A DNA stretch of 64,000 bases from Ovis canadensis (GCF_042477335.2 NC_091245.1:87458501-87522500), one strand, 5' to 3'. Counted from the first letter of the stretch, positions 11,839 to 49,593 are shown. Numbers and translations: made by a program. The notes: generated by a model from the sequence alone, not told the origin.

Positions 11839-12455
11839 TAGATTGAAGGGTTTCGTCATGGGAAAATGAGATAATTTTTTCAGAGTGCTTTGCTTTTTCC
11901 CATAAGAAGGAGGCGGAATCATTAGCTGAGAGTCAGAGTGGGAAGGGGTTTGTAAAGTTTGAGAGAGAGGAGGTGGTGTCAGATAGGCATCTTGGGAAGT
12001 AAGAGAGAGTTCACTAGGGAAGTGCAGGTGGATTGTCAAGGAGTTTGGGGCCCCATCTGAGGTTATTAAAGTGATTCTAGGTGGCTGAGGAGGGAAATGT
12101 GATTTTGAGGGAATATGCAGAGGAAAGGTGGTAGAGACAATGCCCCCTCTGCTTCTGTTTTGAACTCGTTAGTTATGGCCTAGAATTGACCGTTGGATTT
12201 GTTAAGATGGAAGAGTCATCTCAGGTTCATTGATATAGACAGAGGAATTAGTGGAAGTGAATAAGCCAAAAATAATCATTTCCTTTTTGCCTGTATTCAG
12301 TATCTGTATCATGCATGATGTTTCATGTAGATGATGAGTTTGTAGAGGTGTTTATGTTGCCATGTCTCCGTTAGAGTGCCTGCTTTACGCAAGTTATATC
12401 AAGATGACACTGGGACACTTTCAATGAATTATATTTGGTTGCTGAAGAAAGTAAA

Positions 12456-12456
<1 letters not shown>

Positions 12457-12499
<43 letters not shown>
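12457..12499. repeat. (TA)n(TG)n microsatellite
   Basis: ATATATATATATAT followed by about 15 TG units, ending 168 bp before GNAI3 exon 2. Confidence 0.95.
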
Positions 12500-12500
<1 letters not shown>

Positions 12501-12666
12501 AAATCTCTAATGGAGAAGCTTTGTAGTTTTTCCTGATAGAAAAACCTCATCAAAGTTTTCCCTGGGACCTGTGGTTTCTGTTAATCTAGAATTATCACTC
12601 ATGTTGACATCATGCTTTTGAGCTGGATTACGGATGAATTGAAAGTCTGGTTTTCTTTTCTTTCAG

Positions 12667-28693
<16,027 letters not shown>

Positions 28694-29995
28694 AGAGTGT
28701 GGATGTTAATAAAAGGTAAAACTTTGAAAGGTTTAGTTATAGTGCTGTTAGTGATGTCTCTTGACTTTGTAAACTTTTCCTAATTACAGCTGTTTTTCTT
28801 TTCTAGTTATTACGGTGTGGAGTGTTGAGACCAGACTTCCTTTGCTGCCTCATTGGGCAGCTGCAAGCATGAACGGGACCAGGGAATGGCAGCAGCATGC
28901 AGAATCCTAGCACTCTTTTAGCACAATCTTCTGTATTAGGGAACTCTTAATTGACACAAGATGCTAAAGTCAGACATTGGAATTGGAGCAACTGTAGTAT
29001 GATTTGATCATCGAGACATGACTTGGATTTCATAGTCTCAAACGTTTAGGGCAGATGTGAAGTTGAGGTGCTGCATTCCAGAACTTCAATATGTAGCTTA
29101 CTGTTTTTCTTCTTCCCTCTTGACAAACCACCAGTAGTTCATTTTTTCAAGTTTTTTTTTTCATTAAGGGAAGAATAACTTCACTGAATTTTATTTTTTT
29201 GTGAAAGAACCTTTATTAAAACACAATCTTAACTATGCACATGATGTGACCAGATCATCTTGAAAATATTCCTCTTAGTAGGAACACTTTGTTTTTAACT
29301 CTAGGTATGGTCAGAATATAATATTTCCATAATAACTTAATTCTTTTCAGTTATTTGGGCTCTAATTATAGGTTTTTTGGTTGAAATTTATGTTACTATC
29401 CTGCTCAGAGTACCATTATGGTTTCTAAATGGCAGTTACATTGAAGAAGTCTATAGTAAGATTCAAGCTCTGTCTCTTTTTTTTTTAAGCTTGTGGTTGA
29501 AGGTTAACCTAGTTTATGCTTATCACCAAATTACGAGATAAATGCTGATGTAGTATGATAAAGTCAGCTTCTTGGATACAGACACACCCAGGGCAGCTGT
29601 CAATTAGAAAAGTATATTGCTAAATTCCAAACAGAACCAGTGACTTTGCTGCTGCATATCTGCTAAATTGATCACTTTGATTCTTGCTTGTTTGTCTCAG
29701 TCATAGGGAGTTCTGTAAAAGATGCCCCATGTTTTCCATCTTCCATTGGCCTTTTCTGTTGAGAAACATCTGAAGTGTATTAAAAAGTGCATGCTTTTAC
29801 TTTGTAAATGTGGTGCCAAATCCCTGTTTGCCATTGTTTTTTTTACTGTAGCAATGTTGATTGTAGTAATCTTTAGTCAGTACCTTGTTTTGCTGAAACT
29901 ATTGATTTGGGGACTTTTTTCTACTTTGTCGTGTGTACAGATTTTTAATCTGTTATAGTTGACAGCAGTATTAAAATGGTGAGTAAAGAGTCCAG
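28694..29995 (+). other. GNAI3: GNAI3 3' UTR with a 91-bp intron (exon 8 tail and exon 9)
   Basis: After the stop codon the exon runs to 28715, then a short intron 28716-28806 (gtaaaa...ttctag), then exon 9 from 28807. ATTAAA at 29970-29975 is followed by a GT-rich stretch near 29995-30015, making it a good candidate poly(A) site. Other candidates are ATTAAA at 29215-29220 and 30292-30297, and AATAAA near 31604. The exact 3' end is inferred, and longer transcripts are possible. Confidence 0.6.
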
Positions 29996-32900
29996 GTTTG
30001 TTCCTGTTTGTAATTAGTCCTTTCTGGAAATATTTTCTTCTGCTGTTTTTTGCCCCTGCTGTGTGCTTAGGCCTTTGTCTGAGAATGGGTTTAGGTAGAA
30101 GGGTTCTCTGAAGGTCTTAAGTCTTTTGGTGTATAAGTATTGTTGAATCTTGGCCTGACTGAGGTTGTTATGTCATATCTGTATAAGTGATGCACAGTCA
30201 AAACCCATTTTCCAGATTTACATTTTGGTTTTGTGAAGAGCTCTTTTCACGTCAGCCTGCAGGTCCTTTTGTGCAGTGTACTGCAAATGGCATTAAATAT
30301 TGAATGGTCCATTAGGGGAAGGCAGATGAAGAGAATGCAGTTTGAGCATTCCAAATCAGTAATTTGAGTAGTGCCTTTTGGGGTCCAGTCTTTTTGGATT
30401 GGATTCTATTTCATCTTTTGATGTGACCTTTCAGTAGTTTTAAAAAAAGGTTGGTGGTCATCAAAGCTGGTTCAGAAAGCAAGCCACAGCAGTTCAGTGC
30501 CTTTATTGGTAGGTTTTTTTCTTTTTGCTTTCTTGGGAAAATTACAACTCTGCAGGTGGTATAACTGTATTATCTAACAACTTTTTTTTTTTAGAATTGG
30601 CAAAACTGGATTTAAAAGAAAGAAAATTATCAGCTTCAATTGGTGATTGACTTATGCTCACAGTGTAAATAAGGGATCGTTCTTGTTCATTTTGAATATG
30701 TCTTTTCCTTATTGTATTCTGTGATGTAGAATCATTTGGAATGATACCAAATGAGAACTGGTAGAATGTTACTTTAACGGTAGTTTTTCTATAGTGTGGG
30801 CTAGTGGGATCGTGTTGTTGATAACCCAAAACAAGAGATAATCCAAAAAAGTTAATTTAACTTGAAATGCATTTTGTATTTTCATTTGAATATGTCTATC
30901 TGATGTGTTAATTTTTTTAGCCTTTTCATTAATGAAAATAGTAATTCTCTACTTTTTTGACCTTACACCATTTACATTTGTCCTACATTTGTGAGGATCA
31001 CCTCTTACCCCTCCATCCCAAATAATTTATCAAAATGCACATTCGTTGAGGGCACAGTTTCAGTCTGTGGTTTTCAAATATGCCTTCAGTCAAAATCACC
31101 TGGATCCATCTCAGAGATTGACTCTTGGCTGGTGGGCTAGCAGTCTATAATTTTAAAAAGGTGATTTTGATCTGATGAATCTGATGGTCTGCCTTACAAA
31201 CCACTATTGTGTTTTGAATTAAAAGATCTTTTCTTATAGCAGAGCCAAAATGTGGGGATGACACATCATATCTACTAGCTTGGAGAAAAAGAATTGATAT
31301 TTGTAATCAAAGAAATGAAAAATCGCCTGTATCTTTTTGGTAGAGAACACTGAAAATTTATGATGGATCATGTTTCAGAATTTAGTTGGCCAGGCTTTGG
31401 ACCATCTAAGAAATCAGCACATCTAAGAAAATTTAAAAATTAAATAACAATAAATAGCCATTAGCAGGAAGGACTGTAACAGCAGCTTTATTTTGTTGAC
31501 AGTCACATCTTAGCCACCTGATTAAAACTCTGGGGTGTAAAATTGCCATGTTATGCTCCTATGTAAAGAGGAAGAATTCTGCTCCTTAATGGTCAGTCTT
31601 AGGGAATAAATCACCTTACAATTTCAGCTTTTCAACAGATTCACCTCCTGGCATGAAAATTCTAAGAACTGTTAGAGTTATTCATAAGTGGATCTTGAAG
31701 TATCATTTTTGTCTTGGATGGTTTGACTCTAGACCTCTAGTTCAGTGCATTGTACCTGACAGGTTGTGACTTTTCACAAGGTGCTGCTTTCGAAGAATAG
31801 ATGGACCACATTTTAAAAACCTGTTTCCTTGCCTTGTTTATTTTTTATTCTCTTATGTATTCTATTTGTGTTTTATTATATACACATTTTGGAGTATTTA
31901 AAAATAACTGCTGGTTCTTCGAATTTATTTGCTCACCTTATTTTCTTACATTCAGGCCACTGATGTGTGGCCGTTCTCTCTGATTTGTAGCTATAACTTT
32001 GTTTGGACCTTGATGGCCTGATCTGGTTAGTTACTTTTTTATATTTATCCATTTGCTTAGCAGAGTTCTGGCGTTTCCTGTTGTAGAGCTCCTTGCTGTA
32101 TTGGCAGTTACATACAAGGGGAAGTTAGTCTCTCAGTCAGTCAGAAAGCTGCCTTTGAATGATTTTTTTTTTCTTTTAGATGTTCAAAAAACAGTGGCCC
32201 CGTACTCATTGATACAAACCTAAAATATTAATAGTACTAATTCCTTTTACTGATTCCCTGTGAGATCTTTCATATGTGATACTGACTTTAAGAATAAAAT
32301 TATCTCAGTTTCCCTGTACTGCCAGGTAATTTTCTTCTTCCAGTTTAGGCTTCAAAGTACAAATCAGAGATCTGACCTGAACCAGCCACAGGTCTCCTTG
32401 TAAACTTATGACTGTCCAAACACAAAAGAAAACCAAGCTGCTTAGAGACCTGAAACTTAGATACCTTTTGCTATCAACTATCAGAAAGTAAAAGATTTAA
32501 TTTAAGTGAGGCATACTGAAGAACAGACTTCCAGGATGGTCAGGATCCTTGTTCCTTTACCCTTGTTTAGGTTTTGAATCCCCATTCCCCCTCACCACCC
32601 ACCCTCCAGTTTTCTCACAATCTTTTATGAATTACTTCTGCTGAGGAGAGCATATTTCAGAACAAATCAGGGCAGGACAGTTATTTTCTGATACTATGTC
32701 AGGCCTGCACCTGGCTTTACTCAAGTCTTCTCAGGAATAAGAGATAATATGGAATATTATGCAGCAGCAGATACTTGTGGTGCAAGATTAACATAGAGAC
32801 TCTTTGGCTAACCTCGACTCAATTAACATGTCCAAATCAGGTCCAGGGAATATGTAGTTTTCAGGTAAATTCCTCAGGTGGTTCTGATGTGACTAACCTG

Positions 32901-34315
32901 GGCCAACATCCTGGGGACAACTGAATAGACCTCATATTAAAGATCAACAGGAATAGTAAACAACCTCTAAGTCACTAGTGAAAGACTTGAGTTATTTTTT
33001 ATTTGCAGTAAGTACAAAGCACCTTTTGTACATAACTTAAAGTGCCTTTCACCCAAAAAGTTAGTTTGAGGAATGTTTAGCCAAAGAATATTACTGCATT
33101 TTGGATAAGAGCATTTAGCTTTTATACAAAAGTTAGACAAAACAAGAAACTTGGGGTTTCTAAACATTTATTTCATTTATTTCACTCCATTTATTTTCAG
33201 TGAAAATAGATACACAAAAGTAAAGATAAAATCCTATAACAAAGATAACTATAATAACATGAATATCCATTCACAGTCGGTAGATAAAAAACAAAACTAG
33301 CTATAGAATGAAAGTTTGTCGGGGATGAGGTAGGTAAGGGGAATGAATGATTGAGGAGTTAAATATATATCTCTGTATGCCCAGGGGTATATGTTTTCCC
33401 TTCCTGAAATCTAGTGGGAATCAGCATGGTAGGAGAGATAATCAAATATTAGTAAATATACGTATGGGGTACACTGTCTCAATGTGTTAGCATTAGCTGT
33501 AAGATCATTTACAGCTGGAATATTAAATTCTGTACACCCTGGTTGTACAGATACCCTATCTTACCCCCACCCCCCGGCCATATTCCTTTGGGTTATCCAA
33601 ACATTTTTATCAAGAGGTTTGTGTATATGTAAGAGAGAATCCCAGTGGACATAACAAATTATAAGAAATTACCTGTTTTTTCTAACTGTTCACCTTTGCT
33701 TACATAGGATGAAGGGTTCTTTTACGAGGTTGGAGAGTTGCTTGATGTGCTGGGTTCTGGTCTTTTCCCTGCTTCCTGCTAGCTATGAAATCTTTCAGTC
33801 TTATATCCCTCATCTAAAGACAGACTAAAGTACTCCTTCCAGTTCTGATACACTATAGTTCTGACCAAATAGAAATAACATTAGAAATGTTTCATAAATA
33901 TTCTTTATGATATTCGAAATTATACTCTACTCCAAAAAAAAGTAAGTCTTGAGACAATACCTACAAATGTTGCTCATTGTTGCCTGTTGTCTTTTCTCAT
34001 AATCACTTTTCCCTACCCATTTCAAAAACCTAAACTGAACTAAATTACTACAAATTCAACTGCAAATTTTATTTTGTGAAGCCGGGTGAAAAGGTCTGTA
34101 AAAATTTTGCATTTAAATCCAGTTCTTTATTTCCTGTTCAAACCAGTGTTTGCTTTTCCATGACCAAAGGGCAGAAAAGTTCCTACAATTTGCAGTTTAT
34201 CTGTTTGACCTCACAGAGATGTCTTCACACTTCTGCCTAGCAGGATCACCAGAGGCTTGGCACACTTGCAGTCCCTGGCCCAACACTGAAGTCCTGCTGG
34301 AATCTGTGCTCCGGG
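29996..34315. other. Intergenic region between GNAI3 and MIR197
   Basis: AT-rich. The first few hundred bases may still be GNAI3 3' UTR in longer transcripts. A MER5-like fragment is near 31060-31212. No gene is supported. Confidence 0.6.
31060..31212. mobile_element. MER5-like hAT DNA-transposon fragment
   Basis: TCAAAATCACCTGGATCCAT, GTGATTTTGATCTGATGAAT, TTACAAACCACTATTG resemble MER5A wording. Confidence 0.45.
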
Positions 34316-34390
34316 GGCTGTGCCGGGTAGAGAGGGCAGTGGGAGGTAAGAGCTCTTCACCCTTCACCACCTTCTCCACCCAGCAGGGCC
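34316..34390 (+). ncRNA. MIR197: miR-197 precursor hairpin
   Basis: A 75-nt stem-loop matches the miR-197 precursor as I remember it from human. The 5p arm is at 34324-34346, beginning CGGGTAGAGAGGGCAG. The 3p arm is at 34363-34384, with seed TCACCAC and end CACCCAGC. The loop lies around AAGAGCTCTTCACC. The location between GNAI3 and GNAT2 is also where human MIR197 lies. As remembered, the only precursor difference is G instead of T at 34386, outside both mature arms. miR-197 is a regulatory microRNA that loads into Argonaute. Its primary transcript is not defined here. It could be its own unit or GNAI3 readthrough, since it lies on the same strand about 4.3 kb past the likely poly(A) site. 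Confidence 0.95.
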
Positions 34391-34639
34391 AGCACACTTT
34401 GGTCTACGGCACATCTCCAAGTATAGCATGGTTTTTGAAGGTTCTTATTTTTCACCTTGGGGATGGGGCCGCCCAGATTTTGACTATTTGGGGTACATGT
34501 GCGTGAATTTTTTTTATCAGAGTAGGAACTGTTTTGAGTAAATGTGTCTTTATATGGTTCTTATACTGAATTTTTGTGCTCATTTTATCCATCCTTTAAT
34601 TGACAGAAACATAAAAGCACATTTCCAGTTATATTTTTT

Positions 34640-34910
34640 CTTTTTTTTTTAATTGTAGTAAAATGTACATAACATAAAATTTGCCATTTTAACTATGTTT
34701 AAGTATATAGTTCAGTAGTATTAGGTACATTCATGTTTTTATGCAGTATCACCACCGTCCATCTCCAGAACTCTTTTCATCTTCCCAAACTGAAACTGTA
34801 CCCATTAAATAATAACTCTTCACTTCCATTCTACTTTCTGTCTTTATAAATTTGACTACTTTAGATTCTTGATCTAAGTGAAATCATATTGTTTGTCCTT
34901 ATGTGTCATA
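34640..34910 (-). mobile_element. Old L1 LINE 3' fragment
   Basis: GTAAAATGTACATAACATAA, AATTTGCCATTTTAACTATG, CATCTCCAGAACTCTTTTCA is the antisense of the old L1 3' end. Confidence 0.7.
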
Positions 34911-35194
34911 TTTTTGTAAGAAAAAAAGCAGCTGTCATCAGATTGATATGAAATGGAACTTAATTTACATTTGGCTTACTTTCATCAATGTCTAATCACG
35001 CAATTCAAGGAAAACATGGTCTCTGCCCTGTTAAGAACAGAACAGGAAATTATACCTTCAGCAAACAAAGCTATTTATATATTTTTTTATTCTATGCTAA
35101 TAAAAGGACTTGTTTGGGACTAGAAGGAGCTTAGGTGAATGAGAAAATTGACTTTGACATTACGGTGTTTGGTGGACTGTTGGTATTGTGCAGA

Positions 35195-35330
35195 TAGAAA
35201 AACTACTGGCTTTGGATTCAGAAGACCTATTTTGGAGTTCAAGTTCTGTTACTTCCCAGCAGTGTGATCTTGATGAAGACACTCCACCTCCCTTGGCCTC
35301 AGTTTCTTATCTATAAATTGCTAGTGATGG
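35195..35330 (+). mobile_element. MIR SINE
   Basis: TTGGATTCAGAAGACCTATT, GCAGTGTGATCTTGATGAAG, GGCCTCAGTTTCTTATCTAT. Confidence 0.7.
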
Positions 35331-37451
35331 ACCTGGAATAGCTTTACCATCCTAAGCATTAAGGTTGCAGTGTATGAAAACAGGGTTGAGTATTAGTTTC
35401 TAACCTATCTTGTTACAGAAAAGAATTTGTGATGACATAAAATTCAACAGTATAATGTAAATTTAAAACAGAGCAAAAGAAGACATAGACAGCAGAGTGA
35501 GTATTTGGCATAATTTTGGTTTTAAGCTTTCTAGATGCTGTTTTATGCAAAGAGAACTTTTCATGGACACAATCAAAATGTCCATGAGATAAAAATAAGC
35601 CAGTAGGATAGGAGAAGTACCAGTGTAGTTGTCTCTAATAGTGTAAGGTTTAGGAATCATCTCTGGGTCTGACAAACAATTAAGCTGCAGTAAGGATTAA
35701 CATGCTTTTTGGAAGCCTACCCAGAACATTTAAAGTCAAGTCCTCTTAACTTTACTCAGAGAAGAGCCTGGTGGTTGCTAAGAGCTTTAGGAAATTATTT
35801 TGACTTTGTTTTAAGGAACAGATGAGTGGATGACCAAGGCCCCCAATTTTTATTCTGTGTAAACTCACCAGAAGAGTTTTAGCTTGAAAGCATTATGAGA
35901 TGAATAACCAGATTCTAACCTGAGTAAAGCAGCTGTAGAAGTGTTGCTTTTAAGTACTGCTACTTCCCTATCCAGCCTCCAAGATAACCTTTCTGCAAAG
36001 TGAATATAGGGCATCTTTTGGCTTTTGGGAATTTGTTTATAAACCAGTTAAAAGTTGAGGTGTCTACCAGAGCAGAAGAAAACTAAAATATAACTGTGTT
36101 TTATTCTGCTAGAGATTGTTAAACCATAAGACCTGTCCCACTGACTCTGTTTTCATGGTAGTACTGTAGGGCAAGTTCTATATGAACATTAACAACCAAG
36201 GAGTCTGTGTTGGGCTTCTATAGTTTGTTTGACCTATAACCAATTCCTGCCTAGAGTCAAAGATCAAGGAAAACGTAATTTAGAAAAGCAAACAATTTGG
36301 CGTGATTTTGGGGTAGGTGGGGTTACCCTACTTGAAGGTGGAATAAATGGGAAAAACTACATTTGGGCCTTGAATAGCTAAGATCATAGCTGTAGCAAAA
36401 TTCTTAACCTGGGGCTTCAGAACTCCAAAGATACAACTGTTGTTGGTTCAGTATGTTGGTTTCCTTTGTAGATCTCTGAATTTTGTTTTATGCATTTTAA
36501 AGTATCCTGAGAAAGAGATCCATAGGCTTCATCAGACTGCTAGAGGGATTTATGATACCAAAAGGAAGAAAAGAGAAAAAAACACCTCGGAACCCCCTAT
36601 AAGTTGAGTTAAAGCAAAGAGGTTAGTGAGCATTAGAGTGTGCCCTTTAGAATAGGCCCTGAACAGTGCTTGGATTCAAGAAATCTTGCCCAGATTTTTT
36701 TCCTTCGGTTTAAGTTTTTTAATCGGCAGTAGACAGTAGTTTTCCTTATTTCCCTGGTAATTTTCCCAAGTTGGTTTCTTTTCAAAGAATCAGAAAGACT
36801 ATTAAATGAATCCAATTTTAACACCTGCAAATATATTCTTCAGTGTATTTCAAGCTCATATGGCTTTCTAGTATCAATATTGCTAGTAGTAGCCTAAGTG
36901 TGAATGTGTTTTTCTGGCAAGGAGCAGATTTTCATTTTAATTGACACTTTCTTTTATATACTAAGTCTTAGATGCCAAGAGCTTTCCTCACTAGTAGTTG
37001 TAAATGCTAAATCTATACTTGACTTCACCACCTCCTGTCAAGATAAATACAAGCTTTGTTTCCCCTCAAAGGAGTTCAAGGGATAATTTAATTGTTGGCC
37101 TGTTTGGGGAGATGTTGTTTTCAGCCAGGCATCACATGGATCCAACTGCAAAGATTTTCAGCGCCTAAAGCAAAATCAGCTGCCTTTTTTGTTCTGAAAC
37201 ATGTAGCAGTTGAAATGAGGATTTTAGGATTGCTCACTTGTTCTAAATTCTGTGACAGAGAAGTAGCAGCAATACAGTCATTAATACTCTAGTGGGAGTG
37301 TGTTCTGTCCTCCAGGTTCATTTAGAAAGTGTCTTATATAGCTGAGAGAGTTACTTAGAGGGATCAGTATCCCTATACTTACAGAGATATAGGGAACACA
37401 GTCTGGCAGTTTGGGAGCAGAGGGATAATATGATTTAATGAAAATCGTTTT

Positions 37452-37581
37452 AGGGAACTCCCTGGTGGTCCAATGGTTAGGACTCTGAACAGGGCCTGGG
37501 TTCAGTCCCTGGTTGGGGAACTAAGATCCTGCAAGGCAAGCCATGTGGCCAAAAAACACAGGAAAGAAAAAAAAAAAAAAA
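37452..37581 (+). mobile_element. CHR-type SINE with A-rich tail
   Basis: AGGGAACTCCCTGGTGGTCC, TTCAGTCCCTGGTTGGGGAA, CTAAGATCCTGCAAGGCAAG and a run of A. Confidence 0.85.
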
Positions 37582-37849
37582 CACGGGATGTGTGCCTTAG
37601 AGCTCACAAACTCAAATCTATCTGGTGATTCAGATCTCTTAGCTAAGGCACATAAAGGTCTTATAGTAAAAAAGGGTGGTAGGTTTATTGAAATTCTGTT
37701 TTTAACTAATTTAGGCTTTTTTGCAGATAGCAGGGAAGGTTTGCTTTTTTGTTTGGGATAATTCATCTAAACCTTGGTGTTGAATTTCATTAGTGGGAGC
37801 TTTAATTTGGGATTTCTTTGCGTCACCTCACAGTTTTTATGTGCCTTCC

Positions 37850-38045
37850 TTCAGTTATGTTTGTGATCATTAGAATAACCTTGTGAAGTAGTAGAGAAGT
37901 TACCTTCATTTTATAGATGAGGGACTCAAGGCTCAGACAAATGAAATATTTACATTTTTGCATCAATAGTAAGTTGCAGAGCCAATAATGGATCCTGGGT
38001 CTTCTGATTTCCTGGTCTTGCATTCTTTAAACTGTGCTAGCTATC
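37850..38045 (-). mobile_element. MIR SINE
   Basis: TTCATTTTATAGATGAGGGA, GCAGAGCCAATAATGGATCC, ending TTAAACTGTGCTAG. Confidence 0.65.
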
Positions 38046-38205
38046 TCGCTTTTAAAAGAACAAATGAGACAGTTGCAATCATACATACTCCATCTCCAAG
38101 GGAGAATGGATTCATTCTTTTCATAATATATTGACCTTAATTTTCTGCTTAAAATTAATGAAATTCGGAGCCTGTTTGTAGAACATACTTGAGGAATGGT
38201 GAGAA

Positions 38206-47130
<8,925 letters not shown>

Positions 47131-47771
47131 TGTGATGGGCTAAACCAATTAAGAGCTCAGTGTGACAAAGGGCAAAGACTCAAGTGTTTCTGTAACTAGG
47201 GAAATTATGTGCTGGATTCTGACACAGGAGGTTAGGATGCAGATACTGGAAATCTGGAGTAAGATAATGGTTGGCTTCATACTTTGGAGGGGCTGATCTC
47301 CTAAAAGGCTCTTCCAGATACACTTGCATACAGCTAGAGATTAGAGGTGCAGAGGAAGCTCTCCCCATGTTGTGACTCCAGAGTTCATGGTTTCAAGGCA
47401 TCAAAGCACTGCTCCCATCAGAGCAGGCCGGTTCTTGGCAAGGAATCTTTGTTTAGGGTTTGCCCTTCTTTGAAAAGATTAGAAATGTTCCCTCCAGCTC
47501 CTCCAGTGGCTGCTGCACTAGGAAGCTATTAGCGTTCCTTTTTGTTGGCTTGTCTCTTTTTACATCTTCCTGTTATTACCACTTAATCACTTCGTTATCA
47601 TTGGTTTTACAAATGGGTTTCCCCAGACCGAATTCCTCCCCTTGGAGGTCAGGTACCAAATCTGATTCATCTTTGAATCCTTGAGATCTTGTGGTTTATT
47701 TGTGGATCCTCTGTGATGGTTTGATGGATGAAAGAAGGAAGGAAAATGAGTATATGGTAGAGAGAATGGGG

Positions 47772-47979
47772 ATGGTGGTGGTTTAGTCGCCAAGTTGTGT
47801 CTGACTTGTGACCTCATGGACTGTAGCCTGACAGGGTCCTCTGTCCACTGGATTCTCTAGGCAAGAATATTGGAGTGGGTTGCCATTTCCTTCTCCAGGG
47901 GCTCTTCCCAACCCAGGAATTGAACCAGGGTCTCCTGCATTGCAGGCAGATTCTTTACCAACTGAGCTATGAGGGAAGC
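47772..47979 (-). mobile_element. Bov-tA SINE
   Basis: GTCGCCAAGTTGTGTCTGAC, GGCAAGAATATTGGAGTGGG, GAGCTATGAGGGAAGC. Confidence 0.88.
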
Positions 47980-48024
47980 AAGCTTACTTAAATGAGTTGC
48001 TGTGGAAGCTCCTCAGAGGGACAT

Positions 48025-48185
48025 ACTGTAGAATATCGCTACCCAAAGTGTGCAAGGCCCCGCACACATCACCTGGGAGCTTCTTACAAATGCAGAATCT
48101 TAGGGCTTAGCGCAGACCTTCCAATCCAGAACTTGAATTTTAACAGGATCACAGGTGACTAAGGATACTAAAGATTGGAAAGCTC
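48025..48185. mobile_element. MER5-like fragment
   Basis: CATCACCTGGGAGCTTCTTA, CAAATGCAGAATCTTAGGGC, TTTTAACAGGATCACAGGTG. Confidence 0.65.
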
Positions 48186-48372
48186 TGTCCTCGGGAGTAC
48201 TAGAGAGCTGTTTTTCCCCCTCAGACTGGCTAAATCATAAGGATTACCTGAGATGTTTGTTTTCTGTATTTCATCAAATCTTAGATGGCACTGATTGGAA
48301 GATCATTCTGATTTCAGAGATGTTAATACATGTTTTGAAAAGAGTGTGTTTTTGAATCAATAAGTTCCAGTT

Positions 48373-48584
48373 GTTGTTGTTTAGTTGCTAAGTTGTGTCT
48401 GACTCTCTTGCGTCCCCATGGACTGTAGCCCGCCAGCTCCTCTCTCCTTGGAATTTTCCAGGCAAGAATACTGGAGTGGGTTGCCATTTCCTTTTCCAGC
48501 AGATCTTCCTGATTCCGGGATTGAACTCGCGTCTCCTGCGTTGGCGGAGAGGGTTCTTTGCCACTGAGCCACCAGGGAAGCCCT
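48373..48584 (-). mobile_element. Bov-tA SINE
   Basis: GTTGTTGTTTAGTTGCTAAG, CAGGCAAGAATACTGGAGTG, GAGCCACCAGGGAAGCCC. Confidence 0.9.
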
Positions 48585-48659
48585 GTGTTCCGGTAGTAAT
48601 ACCAATCCCAGAGCCTGAGAAACCATATTCTAAGTTAACAGAGTTTGAAAAATCCTGAT

Positions 48660-48825
48660 CTAGAACAGTGGTCTCAGCTTTTGGTGTAGATTGGAATTTA
48701 CCCAGAAAGCCTTTTAAAAAATACTGATTTAATGAGTCTAGAGTGCAGTCCAGGCATGAAGAGTTTAAAAATTTCCCAGGTGATCCTAACGTACGGCCAA
48801 TGTGGAGAGCCACTGACCTTGAAGG
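48660..48825. mobile_element. MER5-like fragment
   Basis: TAGAACAGTGGTCTCAGCTT, AAATTTCCCAGGTGATCCTA, GAGAGCCACTG. Confidence 0.6.
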
Positions 48826-49284
48826 ATTTAACTTGCTTATTCCTCTTAGAGTGGAATTGTGAAGCAGTGTGGCCAGGTAGACTGAGAAAGTGGGGGGTAG
48901 GATCTAGGTCTCCTTGCCTGCCAGGAACTCTAAGCCATCCTTAATCATCATCTTCCTTTCTACTGCTGCTGGCCTGCATATCTGGGTATCTGGCTAAGAA
49001 GCCCTGGGCCTTGGGCCCAGACTCAGGGCTGATGAAGAAGGCAGCCGCCAAGGTGCCTTCCACAGTGATCATCTTTTCCCAATCAGATATTGGCAAGTGC
49101 TTACTGAGGGAAAACAGGAGAGTCTTTGAAATTGTTACCAGCTTGGAATCTTGGCTATAAAGTTTCAGTAATTTTATCTCACCAGCCCTGCCTAACCTAC
49201 CCACAATATCGGCAACGTATACCCCGGGCGGAGCTGTGCTGCAGCCTGCACTGTTCAGAGCAAGGGACTGCTGGGAACTGGGCT

Positions 49285-49440
49285 AGACAGTTTACATGGT
49301 TCATCTCAGTTAACCCATGCTAACTTCGAGGTAAGTGCTCTTGTCCCCAAATTACAGAACAGATAACTGCGACGTGAGGGTTAAGTATCAATAACTTGTT
49401 CAAGGTCAGATAGCTTAGTAAACAGACCAGGCGATCTTTC
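49285..49440 (-). mobile_element. MIR fragment
   Basis: CATGGTTCATCTCAGTTAAC, CCCCAAATTACAGAACAGAT, TAACTTGTTCAAGGTCAGAT. Confidence 0.65.
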
Positions 49441-49593
49441 TTTCCACTGCCCCATAAAAGCAGCCACTGAAAGAATGTTGGGCAAAAAAGACAGGCAAAT
49501 GCATGAGCTCAATAACAGCTGCACTTGTGTTGTTAAAGGGACCTCTGATTTGTTTCACAAGTGGGGAAAATATACTTGTTCCTTTTTCATCTG

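Larger units (their letters stand above)
1..12666 (+). other. GNAI3 intron 1 (3' part)
   Basis: No exon seen. It holds Bov-tA copies, L2 and L1 remnants, MIRs and the inverted BovB pair listed separately. The stretches 360-1610, 2340-4090 and 11840-12450 show no gene that I can support, apart from short MIR-like pieces. Confidence 0.8.
34391..38205. other. Intergenic region between MIR197 and GNAT2
   Basis: Contains an L1 fragment, a MIR, a CHR SINE and another MIR. 35340-37450 shows no recognisable feature. Confidence 0.65.

Noticed and set aside
12457-12499. Direct repeats considered as a CRISPR array
   Set aside because: These are dinucleotide microsatellites in an animal genome. There are no spacers.
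34150-34506. 118-codon open frame overlapping the miR-197 hairpin
   Set aside because: No recognisable protein family. The GC-rich patch explains the absence of stops, and the microRNA accounts for the conservation.
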